Source: CAZQWJ01 sp964597265
GTDB taxonomy: Bacteria > Patescibacteriota > 4484-211 > JAGQKX01
Length of the DNA: 64,000 nucleotides
Direction of reading: 5' to 3'
Assembly: GCA_964597265.1 (NCBI GenBank)
Contig: CAZQWJ010000002.1
Location: forward strand, 1 to 64,000
The notes under the pieces are model-generated. The model was not told the origin of the DNA, searched no databases, and saw only the letters and a list, made by a program, of their open reading frames with translations. Positions 24,731 through 33,517 of the stretch are shown here, one piece after another. The position numbers were made by a program, and so were the translations under genes. The number at the start of each line of letters is the position of its first letter. Positions within the stretch are counted from its first letter, which is position 1.

Positions 24731-25294
24731 TTATGCTTTTGTACTTGTTTTCTTTTTGGTTCCAGCGGAAGCTGTCATCTGTCTCTTCTTAGATATCAGA
24801 TTCACTTTTCGCTCTCCAGGGGCTTTTAATCCTTTTAGTGCCTGTAAGGTGGCCTGGATATTACTTTTGGGGTTGTCTGTACCTATGATTTTGCCGACTA
24901 CGTTTCGGATACCTGCTGCTTCAGCAACGGTTCTAATTGCACCACCAGCCAATACGCCAGTCCCAGTGGGAGCTGGTTTGAGTAGGACCTCTGCGCCTTT
25001 GTACTTCACGCGAATATCGTGGCTTATGGTCTTTGCGTCGCCAAGTAAGGGCACATCAAACATTTGCTTTTTTGCACGGCGAACTCCCTTGCGGATGGCT
25101 GATGCCACATCTCGCGCCTTGCCTACACCCACACCCAGTCTGCCATTTTGATCACCGACCACCATCAGTGCAGTAAATCGGAATCTGTTACCACCCTGAG
25201 TTTTTTTGGAAGTCCTCTTGAGTTCTACGAGTTTTTCGACTAACTCAACGGTCTCTTCGTTATGTAATTGTTCTGTGTCAATTCGTTTTGCCAT
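24731..25294 (-). CDS. rpsE: 30S ribosomal protein S5
   Basis: S5 (uS5), 187 aa, involved in decoding fidelity. ELVEKLVELKRTSKKTQGG, RFTALMVVGDQNGRLGVGVG, ASAIRKGVRRAKKQMFDVP, PTGTGVLAGGAIRTVAEAAG and GTDNPKSNIQATLQALKGL match. The Lys/Thr-rich C-terminal tail is extended by about 15 residues. Confidence 0.97.
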   Translation of the reverse strand: MAKRIDTEQLHNEETVELVEKLVELKRTSKKTQGGNRFRFTALMVVGDQNGRLGVGVGKARDVASAIRKGVRRAKKQMFDVPLLGDAKTISHDIRVKYKGAEVLLKPAPTGTGVLAGGAIRTVAEAAGIRNVVGKIIGTDNPKSNIQATLQALKGLKAPGERKVNLISKKRQMTASAGTKKKTSTKA

Positions 25295-25304
25295 ATGTTA
25301 ACTA

Positions 25305-25667
25305 TTAAAATAGTATTCCACTACTCCGTAAACCATCAGCCAAAGCTTTAACCCGACCGTGATACCGATATCCGGCACGATCAAAGACAACTTGCGTAAT
25401 ATTTTTCTCTTGCAACTGCTTGCCTAGATACTCACCAGCACGTAGGGCAATCTCTGATTTTGTTCCTGTACTGTCAACCACGTTATCAGCTACAGAAGCG
25501 ATTGTGTGTCCTCGCGTGTCATCAATTGCCTGTGCATAAATATGTGTCAACGATCGAAATACACATATCCGCGGTCTGTCTGCTGTGCCACTGAGAGAAC
25601 TTCTGATACCTTTCTGGCGACGTTTCCTTTTTTGTTCTTTTGGCGACCCTTTGTATGTTCTTATCAT
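25305..25667 (-). CDS. rplR: 50S ribosomal protein L18
   Basis: L18 (uL18), 120 aa, binds 5S rRNA. RPRICVFRSLTHIYAQAIDD, GEYLGKQLQEKNITQVVFDR, YRYHGRVKALADGLRSSGI. Position between rplF and rpsE is standard. Confidence 0.96.
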   Translation of the reverse strand: MIRTYKGSPKEQKRKRRQKGIRSSLSGTADRPRICVFRSLTHIYAQAIDDTRGHTIASVADNVVDSTGTKSEIALRAGEYLGKQLQEKNITQVVFDRAGYRYHGRVKALADGLRSSGILF

Positions 25668-25681
25668 ATGTTTGTGAAGGA

Positions 25682-26221
25682 TTAACCAGCCTTACCGGTT
25701 TTTCCTGCCTTTCTTCGAATTACTTCGTCAACATACTTGATACCTTTTCCTTTGTAGGGCTCTGGGCGGCGATAGCCACGAATTTCCGCTGCTACCTGGC
25801 CTACTTGCTGTTTGTCCCAACCGGAAACCGTAATCACCGCTCCGTCTACACTCAACGAAATACCTTGCGGGGGAGTATACACAATAGGATGCGAAAACCC
25901 AAGTTGCATCTCTACGGCATTTCCTTTCATAGCAGCTCGATATCCCACACCCACCAATTCAAGTTGCTTAGAAAACCCTTCATTGACTCCGGTGACGGCA
26001 TTTGCCAACACACTTCTCCACAAGCCCCACAACGCCTGTGCGTGGCGTACGGGAGATTCTTTATGAACAAGAAGCGTATCATCTTTTTTGTCCACTGACA
26101 GCTCGCGTGGCAAAAGATAGCTTACCTCCCCCTTGGACCCTTTGATATCAATCTTTCGCTTATCCAAGGTTATTTCTACTGTAGGTGGTATGTGTATTGG
26201 TTTCTGGCCTATCTTTGACAT
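25682..26221 (-). CDS. rplF: 50S ribosomal protein L6
   Basis: L6 (uL6), 179 aa, two tandem alpha/beta domains near the factor-binding centre. SKIGQKPIHIPPTVE at the start, LVGVGYRAAMKGNAVEMQLG, SHPIVYTPPQGI, and the C-terminal RRPEPYKGKGIKYVDEVIRR signature. Confidence 0.97.
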   Translation of the reverse strand: MSKIGQKPIHIPPTVEITLDKRKIDIKGSKGEVSYLLPRELSVDKKDDTLLVHKESPVRHAQALWGLWRSVLANAVTGVNEGFSKQLELVGVGYRAAMKGNAVEMQLGFSHPIVYTPPQGISLSVDGAVITVSGWDKQQVGQVAAEIRGYRRPEPYKGKGIKYVDEVIRRKAGKTGKAG

Positions 26222-26233
26222 AGTGTTTGAGTG

Positions 26234-26635
26234 TTACCAAATTTCTGCTAACACCTCTCCTCCTATTTTTTTCTTACGAGCTTCTTCTCCAACCATGACA
26301 CCCTCTGGGGTACTTACCAGGAGTACTCCATACCCGCCACGTACCTGCTTCAACGCCTTGTACGGACGGTATACTCTGCGACCCGGGCTAGAAACCTGCT
26401 TTACACCACTCATCGCTGGTTGATCTTCCACACCATACCGAAGGTAGATTGTAAGTACCTTCTTGTTGTCCACCTCTTTGACTTTCACATCATCCACAAA
26501 CTCGAATTGGTGCAACACTTTGGCCACAGACTCCTTGAATGCAGAGTACGGCATAGTCACTTCCAATTTGGAAGCCAAGTAGCCATTTTTTATTCGTATG
26601 AGCATATCTCCGATTGGATCTCCTATCATTACCAT
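26234..26635 (-). CDS. rpsH: 30S ribosomal protein S8
   Basis: S8 (uS8), about 133 aa. [40 protein letters not shown] and the C-terminal GGEVLAEIW are diagnostic. The longer frame extends into rpsN, so I chose the ATG at 26635; the ATG at 26629, overlapping the rpsN stop as TAATG, is equally possible. Confidence 0.95.
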   Translation of the reverse strand: MVMIGDPIGDMLIRIKNGYLASKLEVTMPYSAFKESVAKVLHQFEFVDDVKVKEVDNKKVLTIYLRYGVEDQPAMSGVKQVSSPGRRVYRPYKALKQVRGGYGVLLVSTPEGVMVGEEARKKKIGGEVLAEIW

Positions 26636-26811
26636 GATGCTTTTTGGACTCCAGGAATTTCGCCTTTTAAGGCAAATTCTCTGAAGCATTTACGACACAT
26701 ACCGAATTTCCGTAAGAAACTCCTTCCATGACCACACACTCGGCAACGGTTTACTTGCTGAACGTCATGTTTTTTATATTGGTTTCGTTGTTTAGTCGAT
26801 TTCTTTGGCAT
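26629..26811 (-). CDS. rpsN: 30S ribosomal protein S14, zinc-binding type Z
   Basis: S14 (uS14) short zinc form, 60 aa: [20 protein letters not shown] has C-x2-C and C-x2-C, followed by [19 protein letters not shown]. Between rplE and rpsH. The short C-plus paralogue is the only S14 in the window. Confidence 0.96.
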   Translation of the reverse strand: MPKKSTKQRNQYKKHDVQQVNRCRVCGHGRSFLRKFGMCRKCFREFALKGEIPGVQKASW

Positions 26812-26815
26812 ATAG

Positions 26816-27370
26816 TTATTCTTCCTTTTTTTCTAATGGCAGACCCATTGCCACAAGCAAGGCTTTCCCTTCTTCGTCCGAACGAGCACTTGTTACCATA
26901 ACAATCTGCAACCCTCGTCGACGATCCACCGTGTTTGGGTCAATTTCCGGAAAAACCAACTGATCATCCAATCCAATCGAATAATTCCCCGCTCCATCAA
27001 AACTCGACGTTGGGAGACCTTGAAAATCCCGCGTGCGTGGCAGAATGACTGTGAACAGTTTGTCCACAAATTCATACATTCGATCACCGCGCAGGGTTAC
27101 TTTGGTCCCGATAGGATAATTTCTTGACAAACCAAATCCGGCAATAGCCTTACGCGAATGTGTAATTACTGCCTTCTGGCCGGCAATGTTGGTCAAATCA
27201 TCCTGAGCACGCTCGATGTCCGCCTTGTTTTTGGTCGCCGTACCTACTCCCATGTTCAGGACGACTTTTTCCAGACGGGGCACTGCGTGCTGGTTATTAT
27301 ACCCTAACTCTTTTATGAGTTGTGGAACGACTTCTTTGGTAAATTTTTCTTGTAATCTCTTTTTTGCCAT
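26816..27370 (-). CDS. rplE: 50S ribosomal protein L5
   Basis: L5 (uL5), 184 aa, binds 5S rRNA at the central protuberance. [56 protein letters not shown] and the C-terminal [20 protein letters not shown] match. The start at 27370 (MAKKRLQ) is chosen because upstream codons lie in rplX. Confidence 0.96.
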   Translation of the reverse strand: MAKKRLQEKFTKEVVPQLIKELGYNNQHAVPRLEKVVLNMGVGTATKNKADIERAQDDLTNIAGQKAVITHSRKAIAGFGLSRNYPIGTKVTLRGDRMYEFVDKLFTVILPRTRDFQGLPTSSFDGAGNYSIGLDDQLVFPEIDPNTVDRRRGLQIVMVTSARSDEEGKALLVAMGLPLEKKEE

Positions 27371-27374
27371 ACGG

Positions 27375-27683
27375 TTAATCAAGTGTTTTGTAGCACTTTT
27401 TACACACTCGTTTTTTGTCTTTTCCTGTGCCGTTGTACCCAATACGGGTGGGTAACTTGCATTTGGAACAGACTACCTTGACGTTGCTTACATGAAGGGG
27501 AGCAGGTTTTTCTACAATGCCGCTTTCCTGCCCAGAACGAATGGCTTTTTTGTGTCGTTTGACAATGTTTGCCCCTTCGACGACTACTCGCTCATCATGT
27601 GGAAACACATGCAAGATACGACCGGTCACGCCTGCTTGCTTACCAGAAATAATTTGTACAGTATCTCCTGTCTTTACTTTCAT
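27375..27683 (-). CDS. rplX: 50S ribosomal protein L24
   Basis: L24 (uL24), 102 aa, assembly initiator with a KOW motif: KVKTGDTVQIISGKQAGVTG, VVEGANIVKRHKKA. The C-terminal half keeps a four-cysteine site (CSKC ... CKKC), so it is the zinc-type form. Confidence 0.96.
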   Translation of the reverse strand: MKVKTGDTVQIISGKQAGVTGRILHVFPHDERVVVEGANIVKRHKKAIRSGQESGIVEKPAPLHVSNVKVVCSKCKLPTRIGYNGTGKDKKRVCKKCYKTLD

Positions 27684-27685
27684 AG

Positions 27686-28054
27686 TTACAAAACCTCCTT
27701 GGCAAAAGAGGCCACCTTATTAAAACCTCGATCCTTGACTTCTTTTGCAATAGGGCCAAAAACCCGCGTTCCCACTGGCTGTTTGTTCTTGTCAACCAAA
27801 ACCACCGCATTGTCATCAAAGCGGATGTATGTGCCATCTTTCCGACGTTGCTCTTTTCGTGTCCGTACAATGACCGCCTGTGCAATCTGATGGTCTTTGA
27901 TAGCACCGTGCGGAATTGCACCCTTTACCGAAACAGAAATAGTATCACCGACATACGCATACTTTTTCTTTGATTCCCCCGGAATGGAGATGCACTTCAC
28001 CCGCTTAGCACCTGAATTGTCTGCTACATCTAGTAGCGTACTTACTTGGATCAT
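27686..28054 (-). CDS. rplN: 50S ribosomal protein L14
   Basis: L14 (uL14), 122 aa: [60 protein letters not shown] and [24 protein letters not shown] overlap with the rpsQ stop. Confidence 0.97.
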   Translation of the reverse strand: MIQVSTLLDVADNSGAKRVKCISIPGESKKKYAYVGDTISVSVKGAIPHGAIKDHQIAQAVIVRTRKEQRRKDGTYIRFDDNAVVLVDKNKQPVGTRVFGPIAKEVKDRGFNKVASFAKEVL

Positions 28055-28284
28055 AATATTTCTAATAACTGCCAGCGTTTCTGCTTGGACAGTGGGCGTA
28101 CTTCCTGGATAATGACAGTATCACCTTCCTGCGCTTTGTTTTCCGGATCATGCGCATAAAACTTCTTACTTCGTACAAAACGTTTCTCATACACTGGATG
28201 GGTTTGTATTGCATTTACCCGAACTACAATCGTTTTATCCATTTTGTTTGATACAACAATACCTTGTACTTGTTTTCTTAGCAT
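28051..28284 (-). CDS. rpsQ: 30S ribosomal protein S17
   Basis: S17 (uS17), 77 aa OB-fold: [60 protein letters not shown]. Overlaps rplN by 4 bp. Confidence 0.97.
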   Translation of the reverse strand: MLRKQVQGIVVSNKMDKTIVVRVNAIQTHPVYEKRFVRSKKFYAHDPENKAQEGDTVIIQEVRPLSKQKRWQLLEIL

Positions 28285-28287
28285 AAT

Positions 28288-28515
28288 TTAGTCTGTCACT
28301 GCTTCTGTTTGTTCACGAACAGAAGTAGTGCGCAATATGGTCATGATACGTGCAATGCGCTGCTTAAACTGTTTAGCTTTACGCACATTACTTTCCTGGC
28401 CTGCTTTTGCTTTCAACATAAGTTCAGCCAATTCCTTCTTTTCACTAGCCAATAGCGTTTCCAGTTCTCCTTCAGTCTTCGCTTGTAAGTCTTCCAAAAA
28501 TTTTTTTCTTTTCAT
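28288..28515 (-). CDS. rpmC: 50S ribosomal protein L29
   Basis: L29 (uL29), 75 aa helical hairpin at the exit tunnel: MKRKKFLEDLQAKTEGELE, ELMLKAKAGQESNVRKAKQ, RIARIMTILR. The initial Met is preceded by the rplP stop at a 1-bp gap. Confidence 0.94.
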   Translation of the reverse strand: MKRKKFLEDLQAKTEGELETLLASEKKELAELMLKAKAGQESNVRKAKQFKQRIARIMTILRTTSVREQTEAVTD

Positions 28516-28516
28516 G

Positions 28517-28927
28517 TTATGCTTCCTTCTTCATAAAGGCAGTACGTAATGACAGCTTATGCCCTGCTAATCGAAACGCCTCTCTAGCTACCTCCTCAGG
28601 CAAACCAGAAAGCTCAAATAGTACCTGCCCCGGTCTAATTACCGCCTCGTAGTGGTCTAATGGTCCTTTGCCACTGCCCATACGGCCTTCACCACCTTTA
28701 CTAGTTACCGGTCTATGCGGAAAAATGCGTATCCACAGTTTGCCACCACGTCGAGCATAGTTTCTAATAGCTCGTCGAGCTGCCTCTATTTGCCTGCTGG
28801 AAACACTCCCTCGCTCTTGTGCCTGTAACGCAAATTCTCCAAAAGAAATCTCACTACCCCGCAGGCCTTTGCCATAATTTTTACCGGTAAAAACGCGTCT
28901 AAATTTTAATTTCTTTGGTTCCAACAT
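28517..28927 (-). CDS. rplP: 50S ribosomal protein L16
   Basis: L16 (uL16), 136 aa: [60 protein letters not shown] and [20 protein letters not shown], the loop contacting A-site tRNA. Confidence 0.97.
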   Translation of the reverse strand: MLEPKKLKFRRVFTGKNYGKGLRGSEISFGEFALQAQERGSVSSRQIEAARRAIRNYARRGGKLWIRIFPHRPVTSKGGEGRMGSGKGPLDHYEAVIRPGQVLFELSGLPEEVAREAFRLAGHKLSLRTAFMKKEA

Positions 28928-28939
28928 ATATTGTTATCC

Positions 28940-29563
28940 TTATTTACCTTCCGGTTTATATATCCACACTTTCACTCCTATCGTACCCTTGTTGGTATGT
29001 GCAACCTCTTGTGCGTAATCGATATGTGCCTGTATGGTTGAGGTTGGAACAGATCCCAACACCTTCTTCTCGGTACGAGCGATAGTATCACCACCCAACC
29101 GTCCGCTCAAGTGGACTTTTATTCCGGTAGCTCCGGCGTCCATGGCTTTTTGCATTGCATTGAGCAGAACTTTTTTGAATGGAAGGCGGCGCTCCAAGCG
29201 TTGCGCAATATCCTGCGCTACGATCTGGGCAGAGAGATCAAATTTTTGCACCTCAAACACATTAAGGTTCATCTTACCTGCAGTAATTGCTTGCAGTCCT
29301 TCTTTTATCGCCTCTACACGACTGCCACCTCGACCGATCACCATACCAGGCTTGCCTACATGCACATCAACTTCCACTTTGTTAATACTGCGTTTGATAA
29401 TCACCCTATCTAAAGCAGCTTGCCGTAACTGGTCTTTTAGATATTTACGGATCTTGATATCTTCATGTAGCAAGTCAACATAGTTACGATCATCATGCCA
29501 AATTGATTTCCAATCTTTGTTGACGTTGATTCTATAGCCGGTTGGATTGATACTTTGTCCCAT
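28940..29563 (-). CDS. rpsC: 30S ribosomal protein S3
   Basis: S3 (uS3), 207 aa, with KH domain (about 38-105, VGKPGMVIGRGGSRVEAIKE) and C-terminal domain (ARRLPF-like QRLERRLPFKKVLLNAMQKA, GAKGIKV-like GATGIKVHLSGRLGGDTIAR). Shorter than the E. coli protein (233 aa) because the basic tail is absent. Confidence 0.97.
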   Translation of the reverse strand: MGQSINPTGYRINVNKDWKSIWHDDRNYVDLLHEDIKIRKYLKDQLRQAALDRVIIKRSINKVEVDVHVGKPGMVIGRGGSRVEAIKEGLQAITAGKMNLNVFEVQKFDLSAQIVAQDIAQRLERRLPFKKVLLNAMQKAMDAGATGIKVHLSGRLGGDTIARTEKKVLGSVPTSTIQAHIDYAQEVAHTNKGTIGVKVWIYKPEGK

Positions 29564-29580
29564 AATTTTGTACCTAAGCG

Positions 29581-29940
29581 TTATGTACGCTTAGAGTCTG
29601 ATACGTCTGTTTTGGCTTCCAAAACAACCCGAATGATGCTACTGCGGCTTTTTCTCCAATTAAACCGTCCCCGTGCCTTAAACTCCGGCCAACGACGCAT
29701 CATTGCCTGTCCGACCTGAATCTCCTTGATCTTCAACTGATCAGTGGACAGGTTTTTGTTGTGGGACGCGTTGGCCACGGCAGATTGTAACACTTTATAC
29801 AATGGCCGAGCTGCCTTGCGTTGTACATGGGATAATGCCCCTAATGCCTCATCTACTGATAGACGCGACACTTGTTGTGCCACAGCGCGGATTTTCTTTG
29901 GCGACTGTTGTATATTTCGTGCTACAGCGATAATTTCCAT
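29581..29940 (-). CDS. rplV: 50S ribosomal protein L22
   Basis: L22 (uL22), 119 aa, lining the exit tunnel: ARNIQQSPKKIRAVAQQVS, ALGALSHVQRKAARPLYKVL, and the tunnel loop near QVGQAMMRRWPEFKARGRFN. Between rpsS and rpsC. Confidence 0.96.
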   Translation of the reverse strand: MEIIAVARNIQQSPKKIRAVAQQVSRLSVDEALGALSHVQRKAARPLYKVLQSAVANASHNKNLSTDQLKIKEIQVGQAMMRRWPEFKARGRFNWRKSRSSIIRVVLEAKTDVSDSKRT

Positions 29941-29957
29941 ATATTCAATGTACTGGT

Positions 29958-30248
29958 TTACTCATCAGAACCAGTAGGTTTTTGTACTCCTTTCTTACTA
30001 TGCGCAAGAAACTTGCGGGTCTTGGCAAATTCTCCCAACTTGTGTCCAACCATACTCTCGTGGATGTATACTTCCTTGAAACCATTACCATAGTGTATTG
30101 CCAACGTATGCCCCACCATAGCAGGACTAATCGAGCTTCCCCGTGCCCACGTCTTGATGACCTCTTTTTTGCCAGTGTCATTCATCCGTTCTATTTTTTG
30201 TAGTAATTTTTCGTCCACGTATGGACCTTTCTTAGTGCTTCGTGCCAT
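29958..30248 (-). CDS. rpsS: 30S ribosomal protein S19
   Basis: S19 (uS19), 96 aa: [60 protein letters not shown]. Follows rplB by 5 bp. Confidence 0.97.
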   Translation of the reverse strand: MARSTKKGPYVDEKLLQKIERMNDTGKKEVIKTWARGSSISPAMVGHTLAIHYGNGFKEVYIHESMVGHKLGEFAKTRKFLAHSKKGVQKPTGSDE

Positions 30249-30253
30249 AGTTG

Positions 30254-31105
30254 TTACCGTCGTTTCTTCCGTCGATCCTGAAGAATAAGACGATTAGACT
30301 GCCTTTTTGGCTTTCTTGTTTTCTTACCATACGCTGGTTTTCCATACACTGTCTTTGCTGGACGACCCGTCCCTGTACGGCCTTCTCCTCCTCCATGCGG
30401 GTGTACACCTGCAGGCATGGCCGTTCCTCGAACCGTAGGTCGAATACCCAAATGGCGCTTTCGTCCAGCTTTGCCCAATTTTATGACATTGTGTCCAGGG
30501 TTACCTACAGTCCCAACCGTAGCCCAGCAATTTTCAGAAACCAAACGTATTTCACCAGACGCCATCTTTAGCTGTATAAAACCTCGATCTCTGGCCATCA
30601 ACGTAGCTCCAAGGCCCGCAGAGCGCACAATTTGGCCGCCTTTGCCAGGTGTCAGTTCGATATTATGCACAACGGTACCAACTGGTAATTTCTTAAGAGG
30701 AGCAGCGTTACCCGGGTTTACTGGTACTTTCTCAGCGGCAATTACTTTATCTCCAATACTGAGACCATTCGGATGCAATATATAGCCACGTTCGCCATCC
30801 TCATACTCCAAAAGAGCAAGATGTGCAGAACGGTTGGGGTCATATTCTATTGCGACTACCTTTGCCCACACATCCCTCTTGCTACGCTTAAAGTCGACTA
30901 ATCGATACTGTCGTTTGTGTCCACCACCACGATGACGTACAGTGATTTTACCACGACTTCTTCCCGCTTTTTTGCGTAGTGGCTGGGTTAAGCTCTTTTC
31001 CGGACGTTTTTTGGTTAACAAGTCCTTTGTCGTCAACACAGTCTTGTGCCGTACTCCAGCAGAGGTGGGCTTAAATGTTTTGATTTTTACATTATTACTT
31101 TGCAT
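30254..31105 (-). CDS. rplB: 50S ribosomal protein L2
   Basis: L2 (uL2), 283 aa, needed for subunit association and peptidyl transfer. [15 protein letters not shown] [39 protein letters not shown], and the catalytic-site-proximal [19 protein letters not shown] are intact. Confidence 0.98.
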   Translation of the reverse strand: MQSNNVKIKTFKPTSAGVRHKTVLTTKDLLTKKRPEKSLTQPLRKKAGRSRGKITVRHRGGGHKRQYRLVDFKRSKRDVWAKVVAIEYDPNRSAHLALLEYEDGERGYILHPNGLSIGDKVIAAEKVPVNPGNAAPLKKLPVGTVVHNIELTPGKGGQIVRSAGLGATLMARDRGFIQLKMASGEIRLVSENCWATVGTVGNPGHNVIKLGKAGRKRHLGIRPTVRGTAMPAGVHPHGGGEGRTGTGRPAKTVYGKPAYGKKTRKPKRQSNRLILQDRRKKRR

Positions 31106-31107
31106 AA

Positions 31108-31509
31108 TTATTCCTCCTTAGCGGCATTTGCCTGGGCTTTAGTTTTTTTGCTTTTGGTCTTTGGCTGCTTTGTTTGCTCCTTGGTAGATTCCTCTTGCGG
31201 TGCCTCAACTTTTGATGCATCGAATTCGGAAAACAGTCCTATTGATTGTTTGGGATCTATCGTCACAATCGCAATTTTTCGCATTGCGGTAATCGTAGTC
31301 TTGCGGGACCGCAACAATCGCTTTTGCTGACCTTTCCGAATCATCATCTTCACCTTAAATACATTTACATCAAACAATTGCGCCACAGCCTCGGCTACTT
31401 GCACTTTGTTGGCGTCTTTGTGTACTTCAAACGAGTACTGATTCTGCCCAACTCGCTGTAATGATTTCTCCGTTATTAAAGGCTTTTTTATAATGTGTTG
31501 TATATTCAT
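31108..31509 (-). CDS. rplW: 50S ribosomal protein L23 with extended C-terminus
   Basis: L23 (uL23), 133 aa. The core (1-95) shows IIKKPLITEKSLQRVGQNQY, VHKDANKVQVAEAVAQLFDV and VKMMIRKGQQKRLL; it docks trigger factor and SRP at the tunnel exit. The last 35 or so residues form a Lys/Glu/Gln/Ala-rich tail not present in the usual 95-100-aa protein. Confidence 0.95.
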   Translation of the reverse strand: MNIQHIIKKPLITEKSLQRVGQNQYSFEVHKDANKVQVAEAVAQLFDVNVFKVKMMIRKGQQKRLLRSRKTTITAMRKIAIVTIDPKQSIGLFSEFDASKVEAPQEESTKEQTKQPKTKSKKTKAQANAAKEE

Positions 31510-31513
31510 ATAC

Positions 31514-32146
31514 TTACTCCTTGGACACGAAGGTATTTTCCAGTACCGACAAACTATCCTCGGTCAAAATAACGATGTCACAACTAAAAATATTGTACGG
31601 ATGCAGCAGGCGAGCTTCTATGACGTTTACATTAGGAACGTTTTTCAAAGCGGTTTCCAATGTCTTGTTCTTGTCAGATGTAACGAGGAGAATCTTTTTT
31701 TCGCCACCCAAACGATTAAGTACCTCAACGGCCGCTTTGGCTTTGGGCTGATCCAATGTAAAATCCGACAGCACCCTGATACCGTCCTGCTGCAACTTGC
31801 TGGTAAGAGACGAAAACAGTGCTCGACGGCGCATCTTTTGCGGCAGGGCCAATGCTTTTTGCACCGGCAAGAGAGCATGTACATGACCTCCACCAACCCA
31901 AATAGGCGAACGACTACTGCCATGACGTGCGCGTCCAGTACCTTTCTGACGCCAAGGCTTGCGACCACCACCGCGGACTTCCCCTCTTCCTTTGGTCTTG
32001 CGCGTACCGAGCCACGCATTATGCAATCGGACCCGAATTGCCTGCGCCATCAAATCTGTATTGACCGTGGCCTCAAACAGTGTTGGGTTGAGATCTATTT
32101 CCTTTACGTGGTTACCTTGTGTATCTACAACTGCAATCTTTGGCAT
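31514..32146 (-). CDS. rplD: 50S ribosomal protein L4
   Basis: L4 (uL4), 210 aa: VVDTQGNHVKEIDLNPTLFE, and the tunnel loop TRKTKGRGEVRGGGRKPWRQ followed by KGTGRARHGSSRSPIWVGGG. In enteric bacteria L4 also represses its own S10 operon through the leader RNA; a structured leader lies upstream of rplC here. Confidence 0.97.
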   Translation of the reverse strand: MPKIAVVDTQGNHVKEIDLNPTLFEATVNTDLMAQAIRVRLHNAWLGTRKTKGRGEVRGGGRKPWRQKGTGRARHGSSRSPIWVGGGHVHALLPVQKALALPQKMRRRALFSSLTSKLQQDGIRVLSDFTLDQPKAKAAVEVLNRLGGEKKILLVTSDKNKTLETALKNVPNVNVIEARLLHPYNIFSCDIVILTEDSLSVLENTFVSKE

Positions 32147-32147
32147 A

Positions 32148-32612
32148 TTATTCTTGCGCAGCTTCCTTTTGGAAAACAGCTACCTGTAATATAACTTCGC
32201 TATTTGGTCCTCCTGGTATAGCTCCGCTGACGTAGATCAGACGGTCTTCTGGCGCTATGTGTACAATACGCAGACCTTTCACTGTCACCTTCTCATGCCC
32301 CATGCGTCCGGGCATTTTCTTTCCTTTCCATACTTTTCCTGGAAATGTGCCAGCTCCGATCGATCCAACCGCTCGGTGGCGATCACTCTGGCCTCGAGTT
32401 TTGGGACCCCCAGCAAAACTATACCGCTTGACCGCACCGGCAAATCCCTTTCCTTTTGACGTGCCGGTTACTGTCACTGGTGAACCGGTCGCTAACTCAT
32501 CCCACGCAGTGTCTGCATCAACTAATACGGTAGTCACCGGAACCACTGTTCCGTCTGCCGCAAACACTTGTGTCATTTTTTTCTTCAGGCCACGAATCTT
32601 TTTTCCTTCCAT
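32148..32612 (-). CDS. rplC: 50S ribosomal protein L3, shortened
   Basis: L3 (uL3), first gene of the long ribosomal operon. The start (EGKKIRGLKKKMTQVFAADG) and second half (VTGTSKGKGFAGAVKRYSFA, RQ-type GQSDRHRAVGSIGAGTFPGK, GKKMPGRMGHEKVTVKGLRI) are conserved. Between VPVTTVLV and VTGTSKGKG only about 15 residues remain where E. coli has about 65, so a large part of the beta-barrel domain is missing. The product is about 154 aa instead of about 205-209. I chose the ATG at 32612; it has no Shine-Dalgarno site and lies just after a leader hairpin. Confidence 0.94.
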   Translation of the reverse strand: MEGKKIRGLKKKMTQVFAADGTVVPVTTVLVDADTAWDELATGSPVTVTGTSKGKGFAGAVKRYSFAGGPKTRGQSDRHRAVGSIGAGTFPGKVWKGKKMPGRMGHEKVTVKGLRIVHIAPEDRLIYVSGAIPGGPNSEVILQVAVFQKEAAQE

Positions 32613-32769
32613 ATAAAGCAAAACACGGGGCACTTACCCCGCGTTCCCTTGATGTTACATCAGAGGTTGCGTGCAAATAAGGCCCTGCAACATTAATGTG
32701 TTAGGTTAATTACCTGTGACACAATCATTAGCTGGACGCAATTGTAGCAGACAGTCTCTCAATTAGCAA
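32613..32769 (-). promoter_or_regulatory. Promoter and structured leader of the rplC operon
   Basis: On the minus strand, -35 TTGCTA (32764-32769) and -10 TACAAT (32741-32746) are 17 bp apart, predicting a start near 32734 and a leader of about 120 bases. The leader has GTTGC...GCAAC and TGATG-TAA-CATCA pairings. It ends in an 8-bp G/C-rich stem (32623-32630 with 32637-32644, one G-U) only about 10 bases before the ATG and followed by T-rich sequence. This is suitable for attenuation or for masking the ribosome site. Confidence 0.6.
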
Positions 32770-32774
32770 GGGAA

Positions 32775-33497
32775 TCAGTAGAGCGGATATTTTTCTCCCG
32801 CGAGGGTTGTTTTGATATATTTTTCAGGATCGAATGTGATGGAAAAAACGTTATCCAAAATAACTCGAGCAATATAGGCATTTCCTAACTGATTAGGATG
32901 CCAAAAGTCCAAATCTCCTTTTTTGATACCCGCTTCAAGAATCTCTTCGGAAGCAAATGTATATATCCGCTCGTGTGGAAAGCTTTGTGATAGTTCGAAC
33001 AGGTTTATATGCTGATCGTCAAGAAAATTAATGTCTTCGGCAACGTCAACATATGGTGCATACTGTTGCGCTGCGGTTTCATCCCACGGGCAATTATCGG
33101 TAGAATAAACAAACAAGGATCCCGAACGTTCTACTGTATCTTTTATGTGTCTGATGTTTTCGATATGCTCATCAACGGAAATGCTCAATATAGAGTCATT
33201 TGCCCCAATCATTGCAATGGTCAAATCCGCCTGTATGTGCAAAACATCAGGCAGCTTTGCCCGAATATCCGCTGTGGTTGCCCCATCGTACGCAAAGTTA
33301 AAACACCGTATACCCCAACTTGGTGTTTTCCAATCCTTCCCCTTTTGACACTCCTGTTTTAAAACATACTCAACAATCTCCCTCCAATTAGGATGTACCC
33401 ACTCACAGCTGGTTATCGAGTCGCCAGTGAACACTATCCAAAACCGACCTTTAGTTGTCAAACTATGAACAATATCCTGAGGCTGTAATATCGGCAT
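32775..33497 (-). CDS. SGNH/GDSL-family hydrolase
   Basis: A 240-aa esterase/lipase-like hydrolase with no signal peptide. Block I VFTGDSIT (Ser at about residue 27), a block III-type IGANDS with the Asn, and the C-terminal DFWHPNQLG (Asp/His dyad) are present. The substrate is unknown. A TAGAAT hexamer (33505-33510, minus) places the transcript start one base before the ATG. It sits in the insertion between rpsJ and rplC. Confidence 0.85.
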   Translation of the reverse strand: MPILQPQDIVHSLTTKGRFWIVFTGDSITSCEWVHPNWREIVEYVLKQECQKGKDWKTPSWGIRCFNFAYDGATTADIRAKLPDVLHIQADLTIAMIGANDSILSISVDEHIENIRHIKDTVERSGSLFVYSTDNCPWDETAAQQYAPYVDVAEDINFLDDQHINLFELSQSFPHERIYTFASEEILEAGIKKGDLDFWHPNQLGNAYIARVILDNVFSITFDPEKYIKTTLAGEKYPLY

Positions 33498-33517
33498 AAT
33501 ATTAATTCTAGTGTAAC

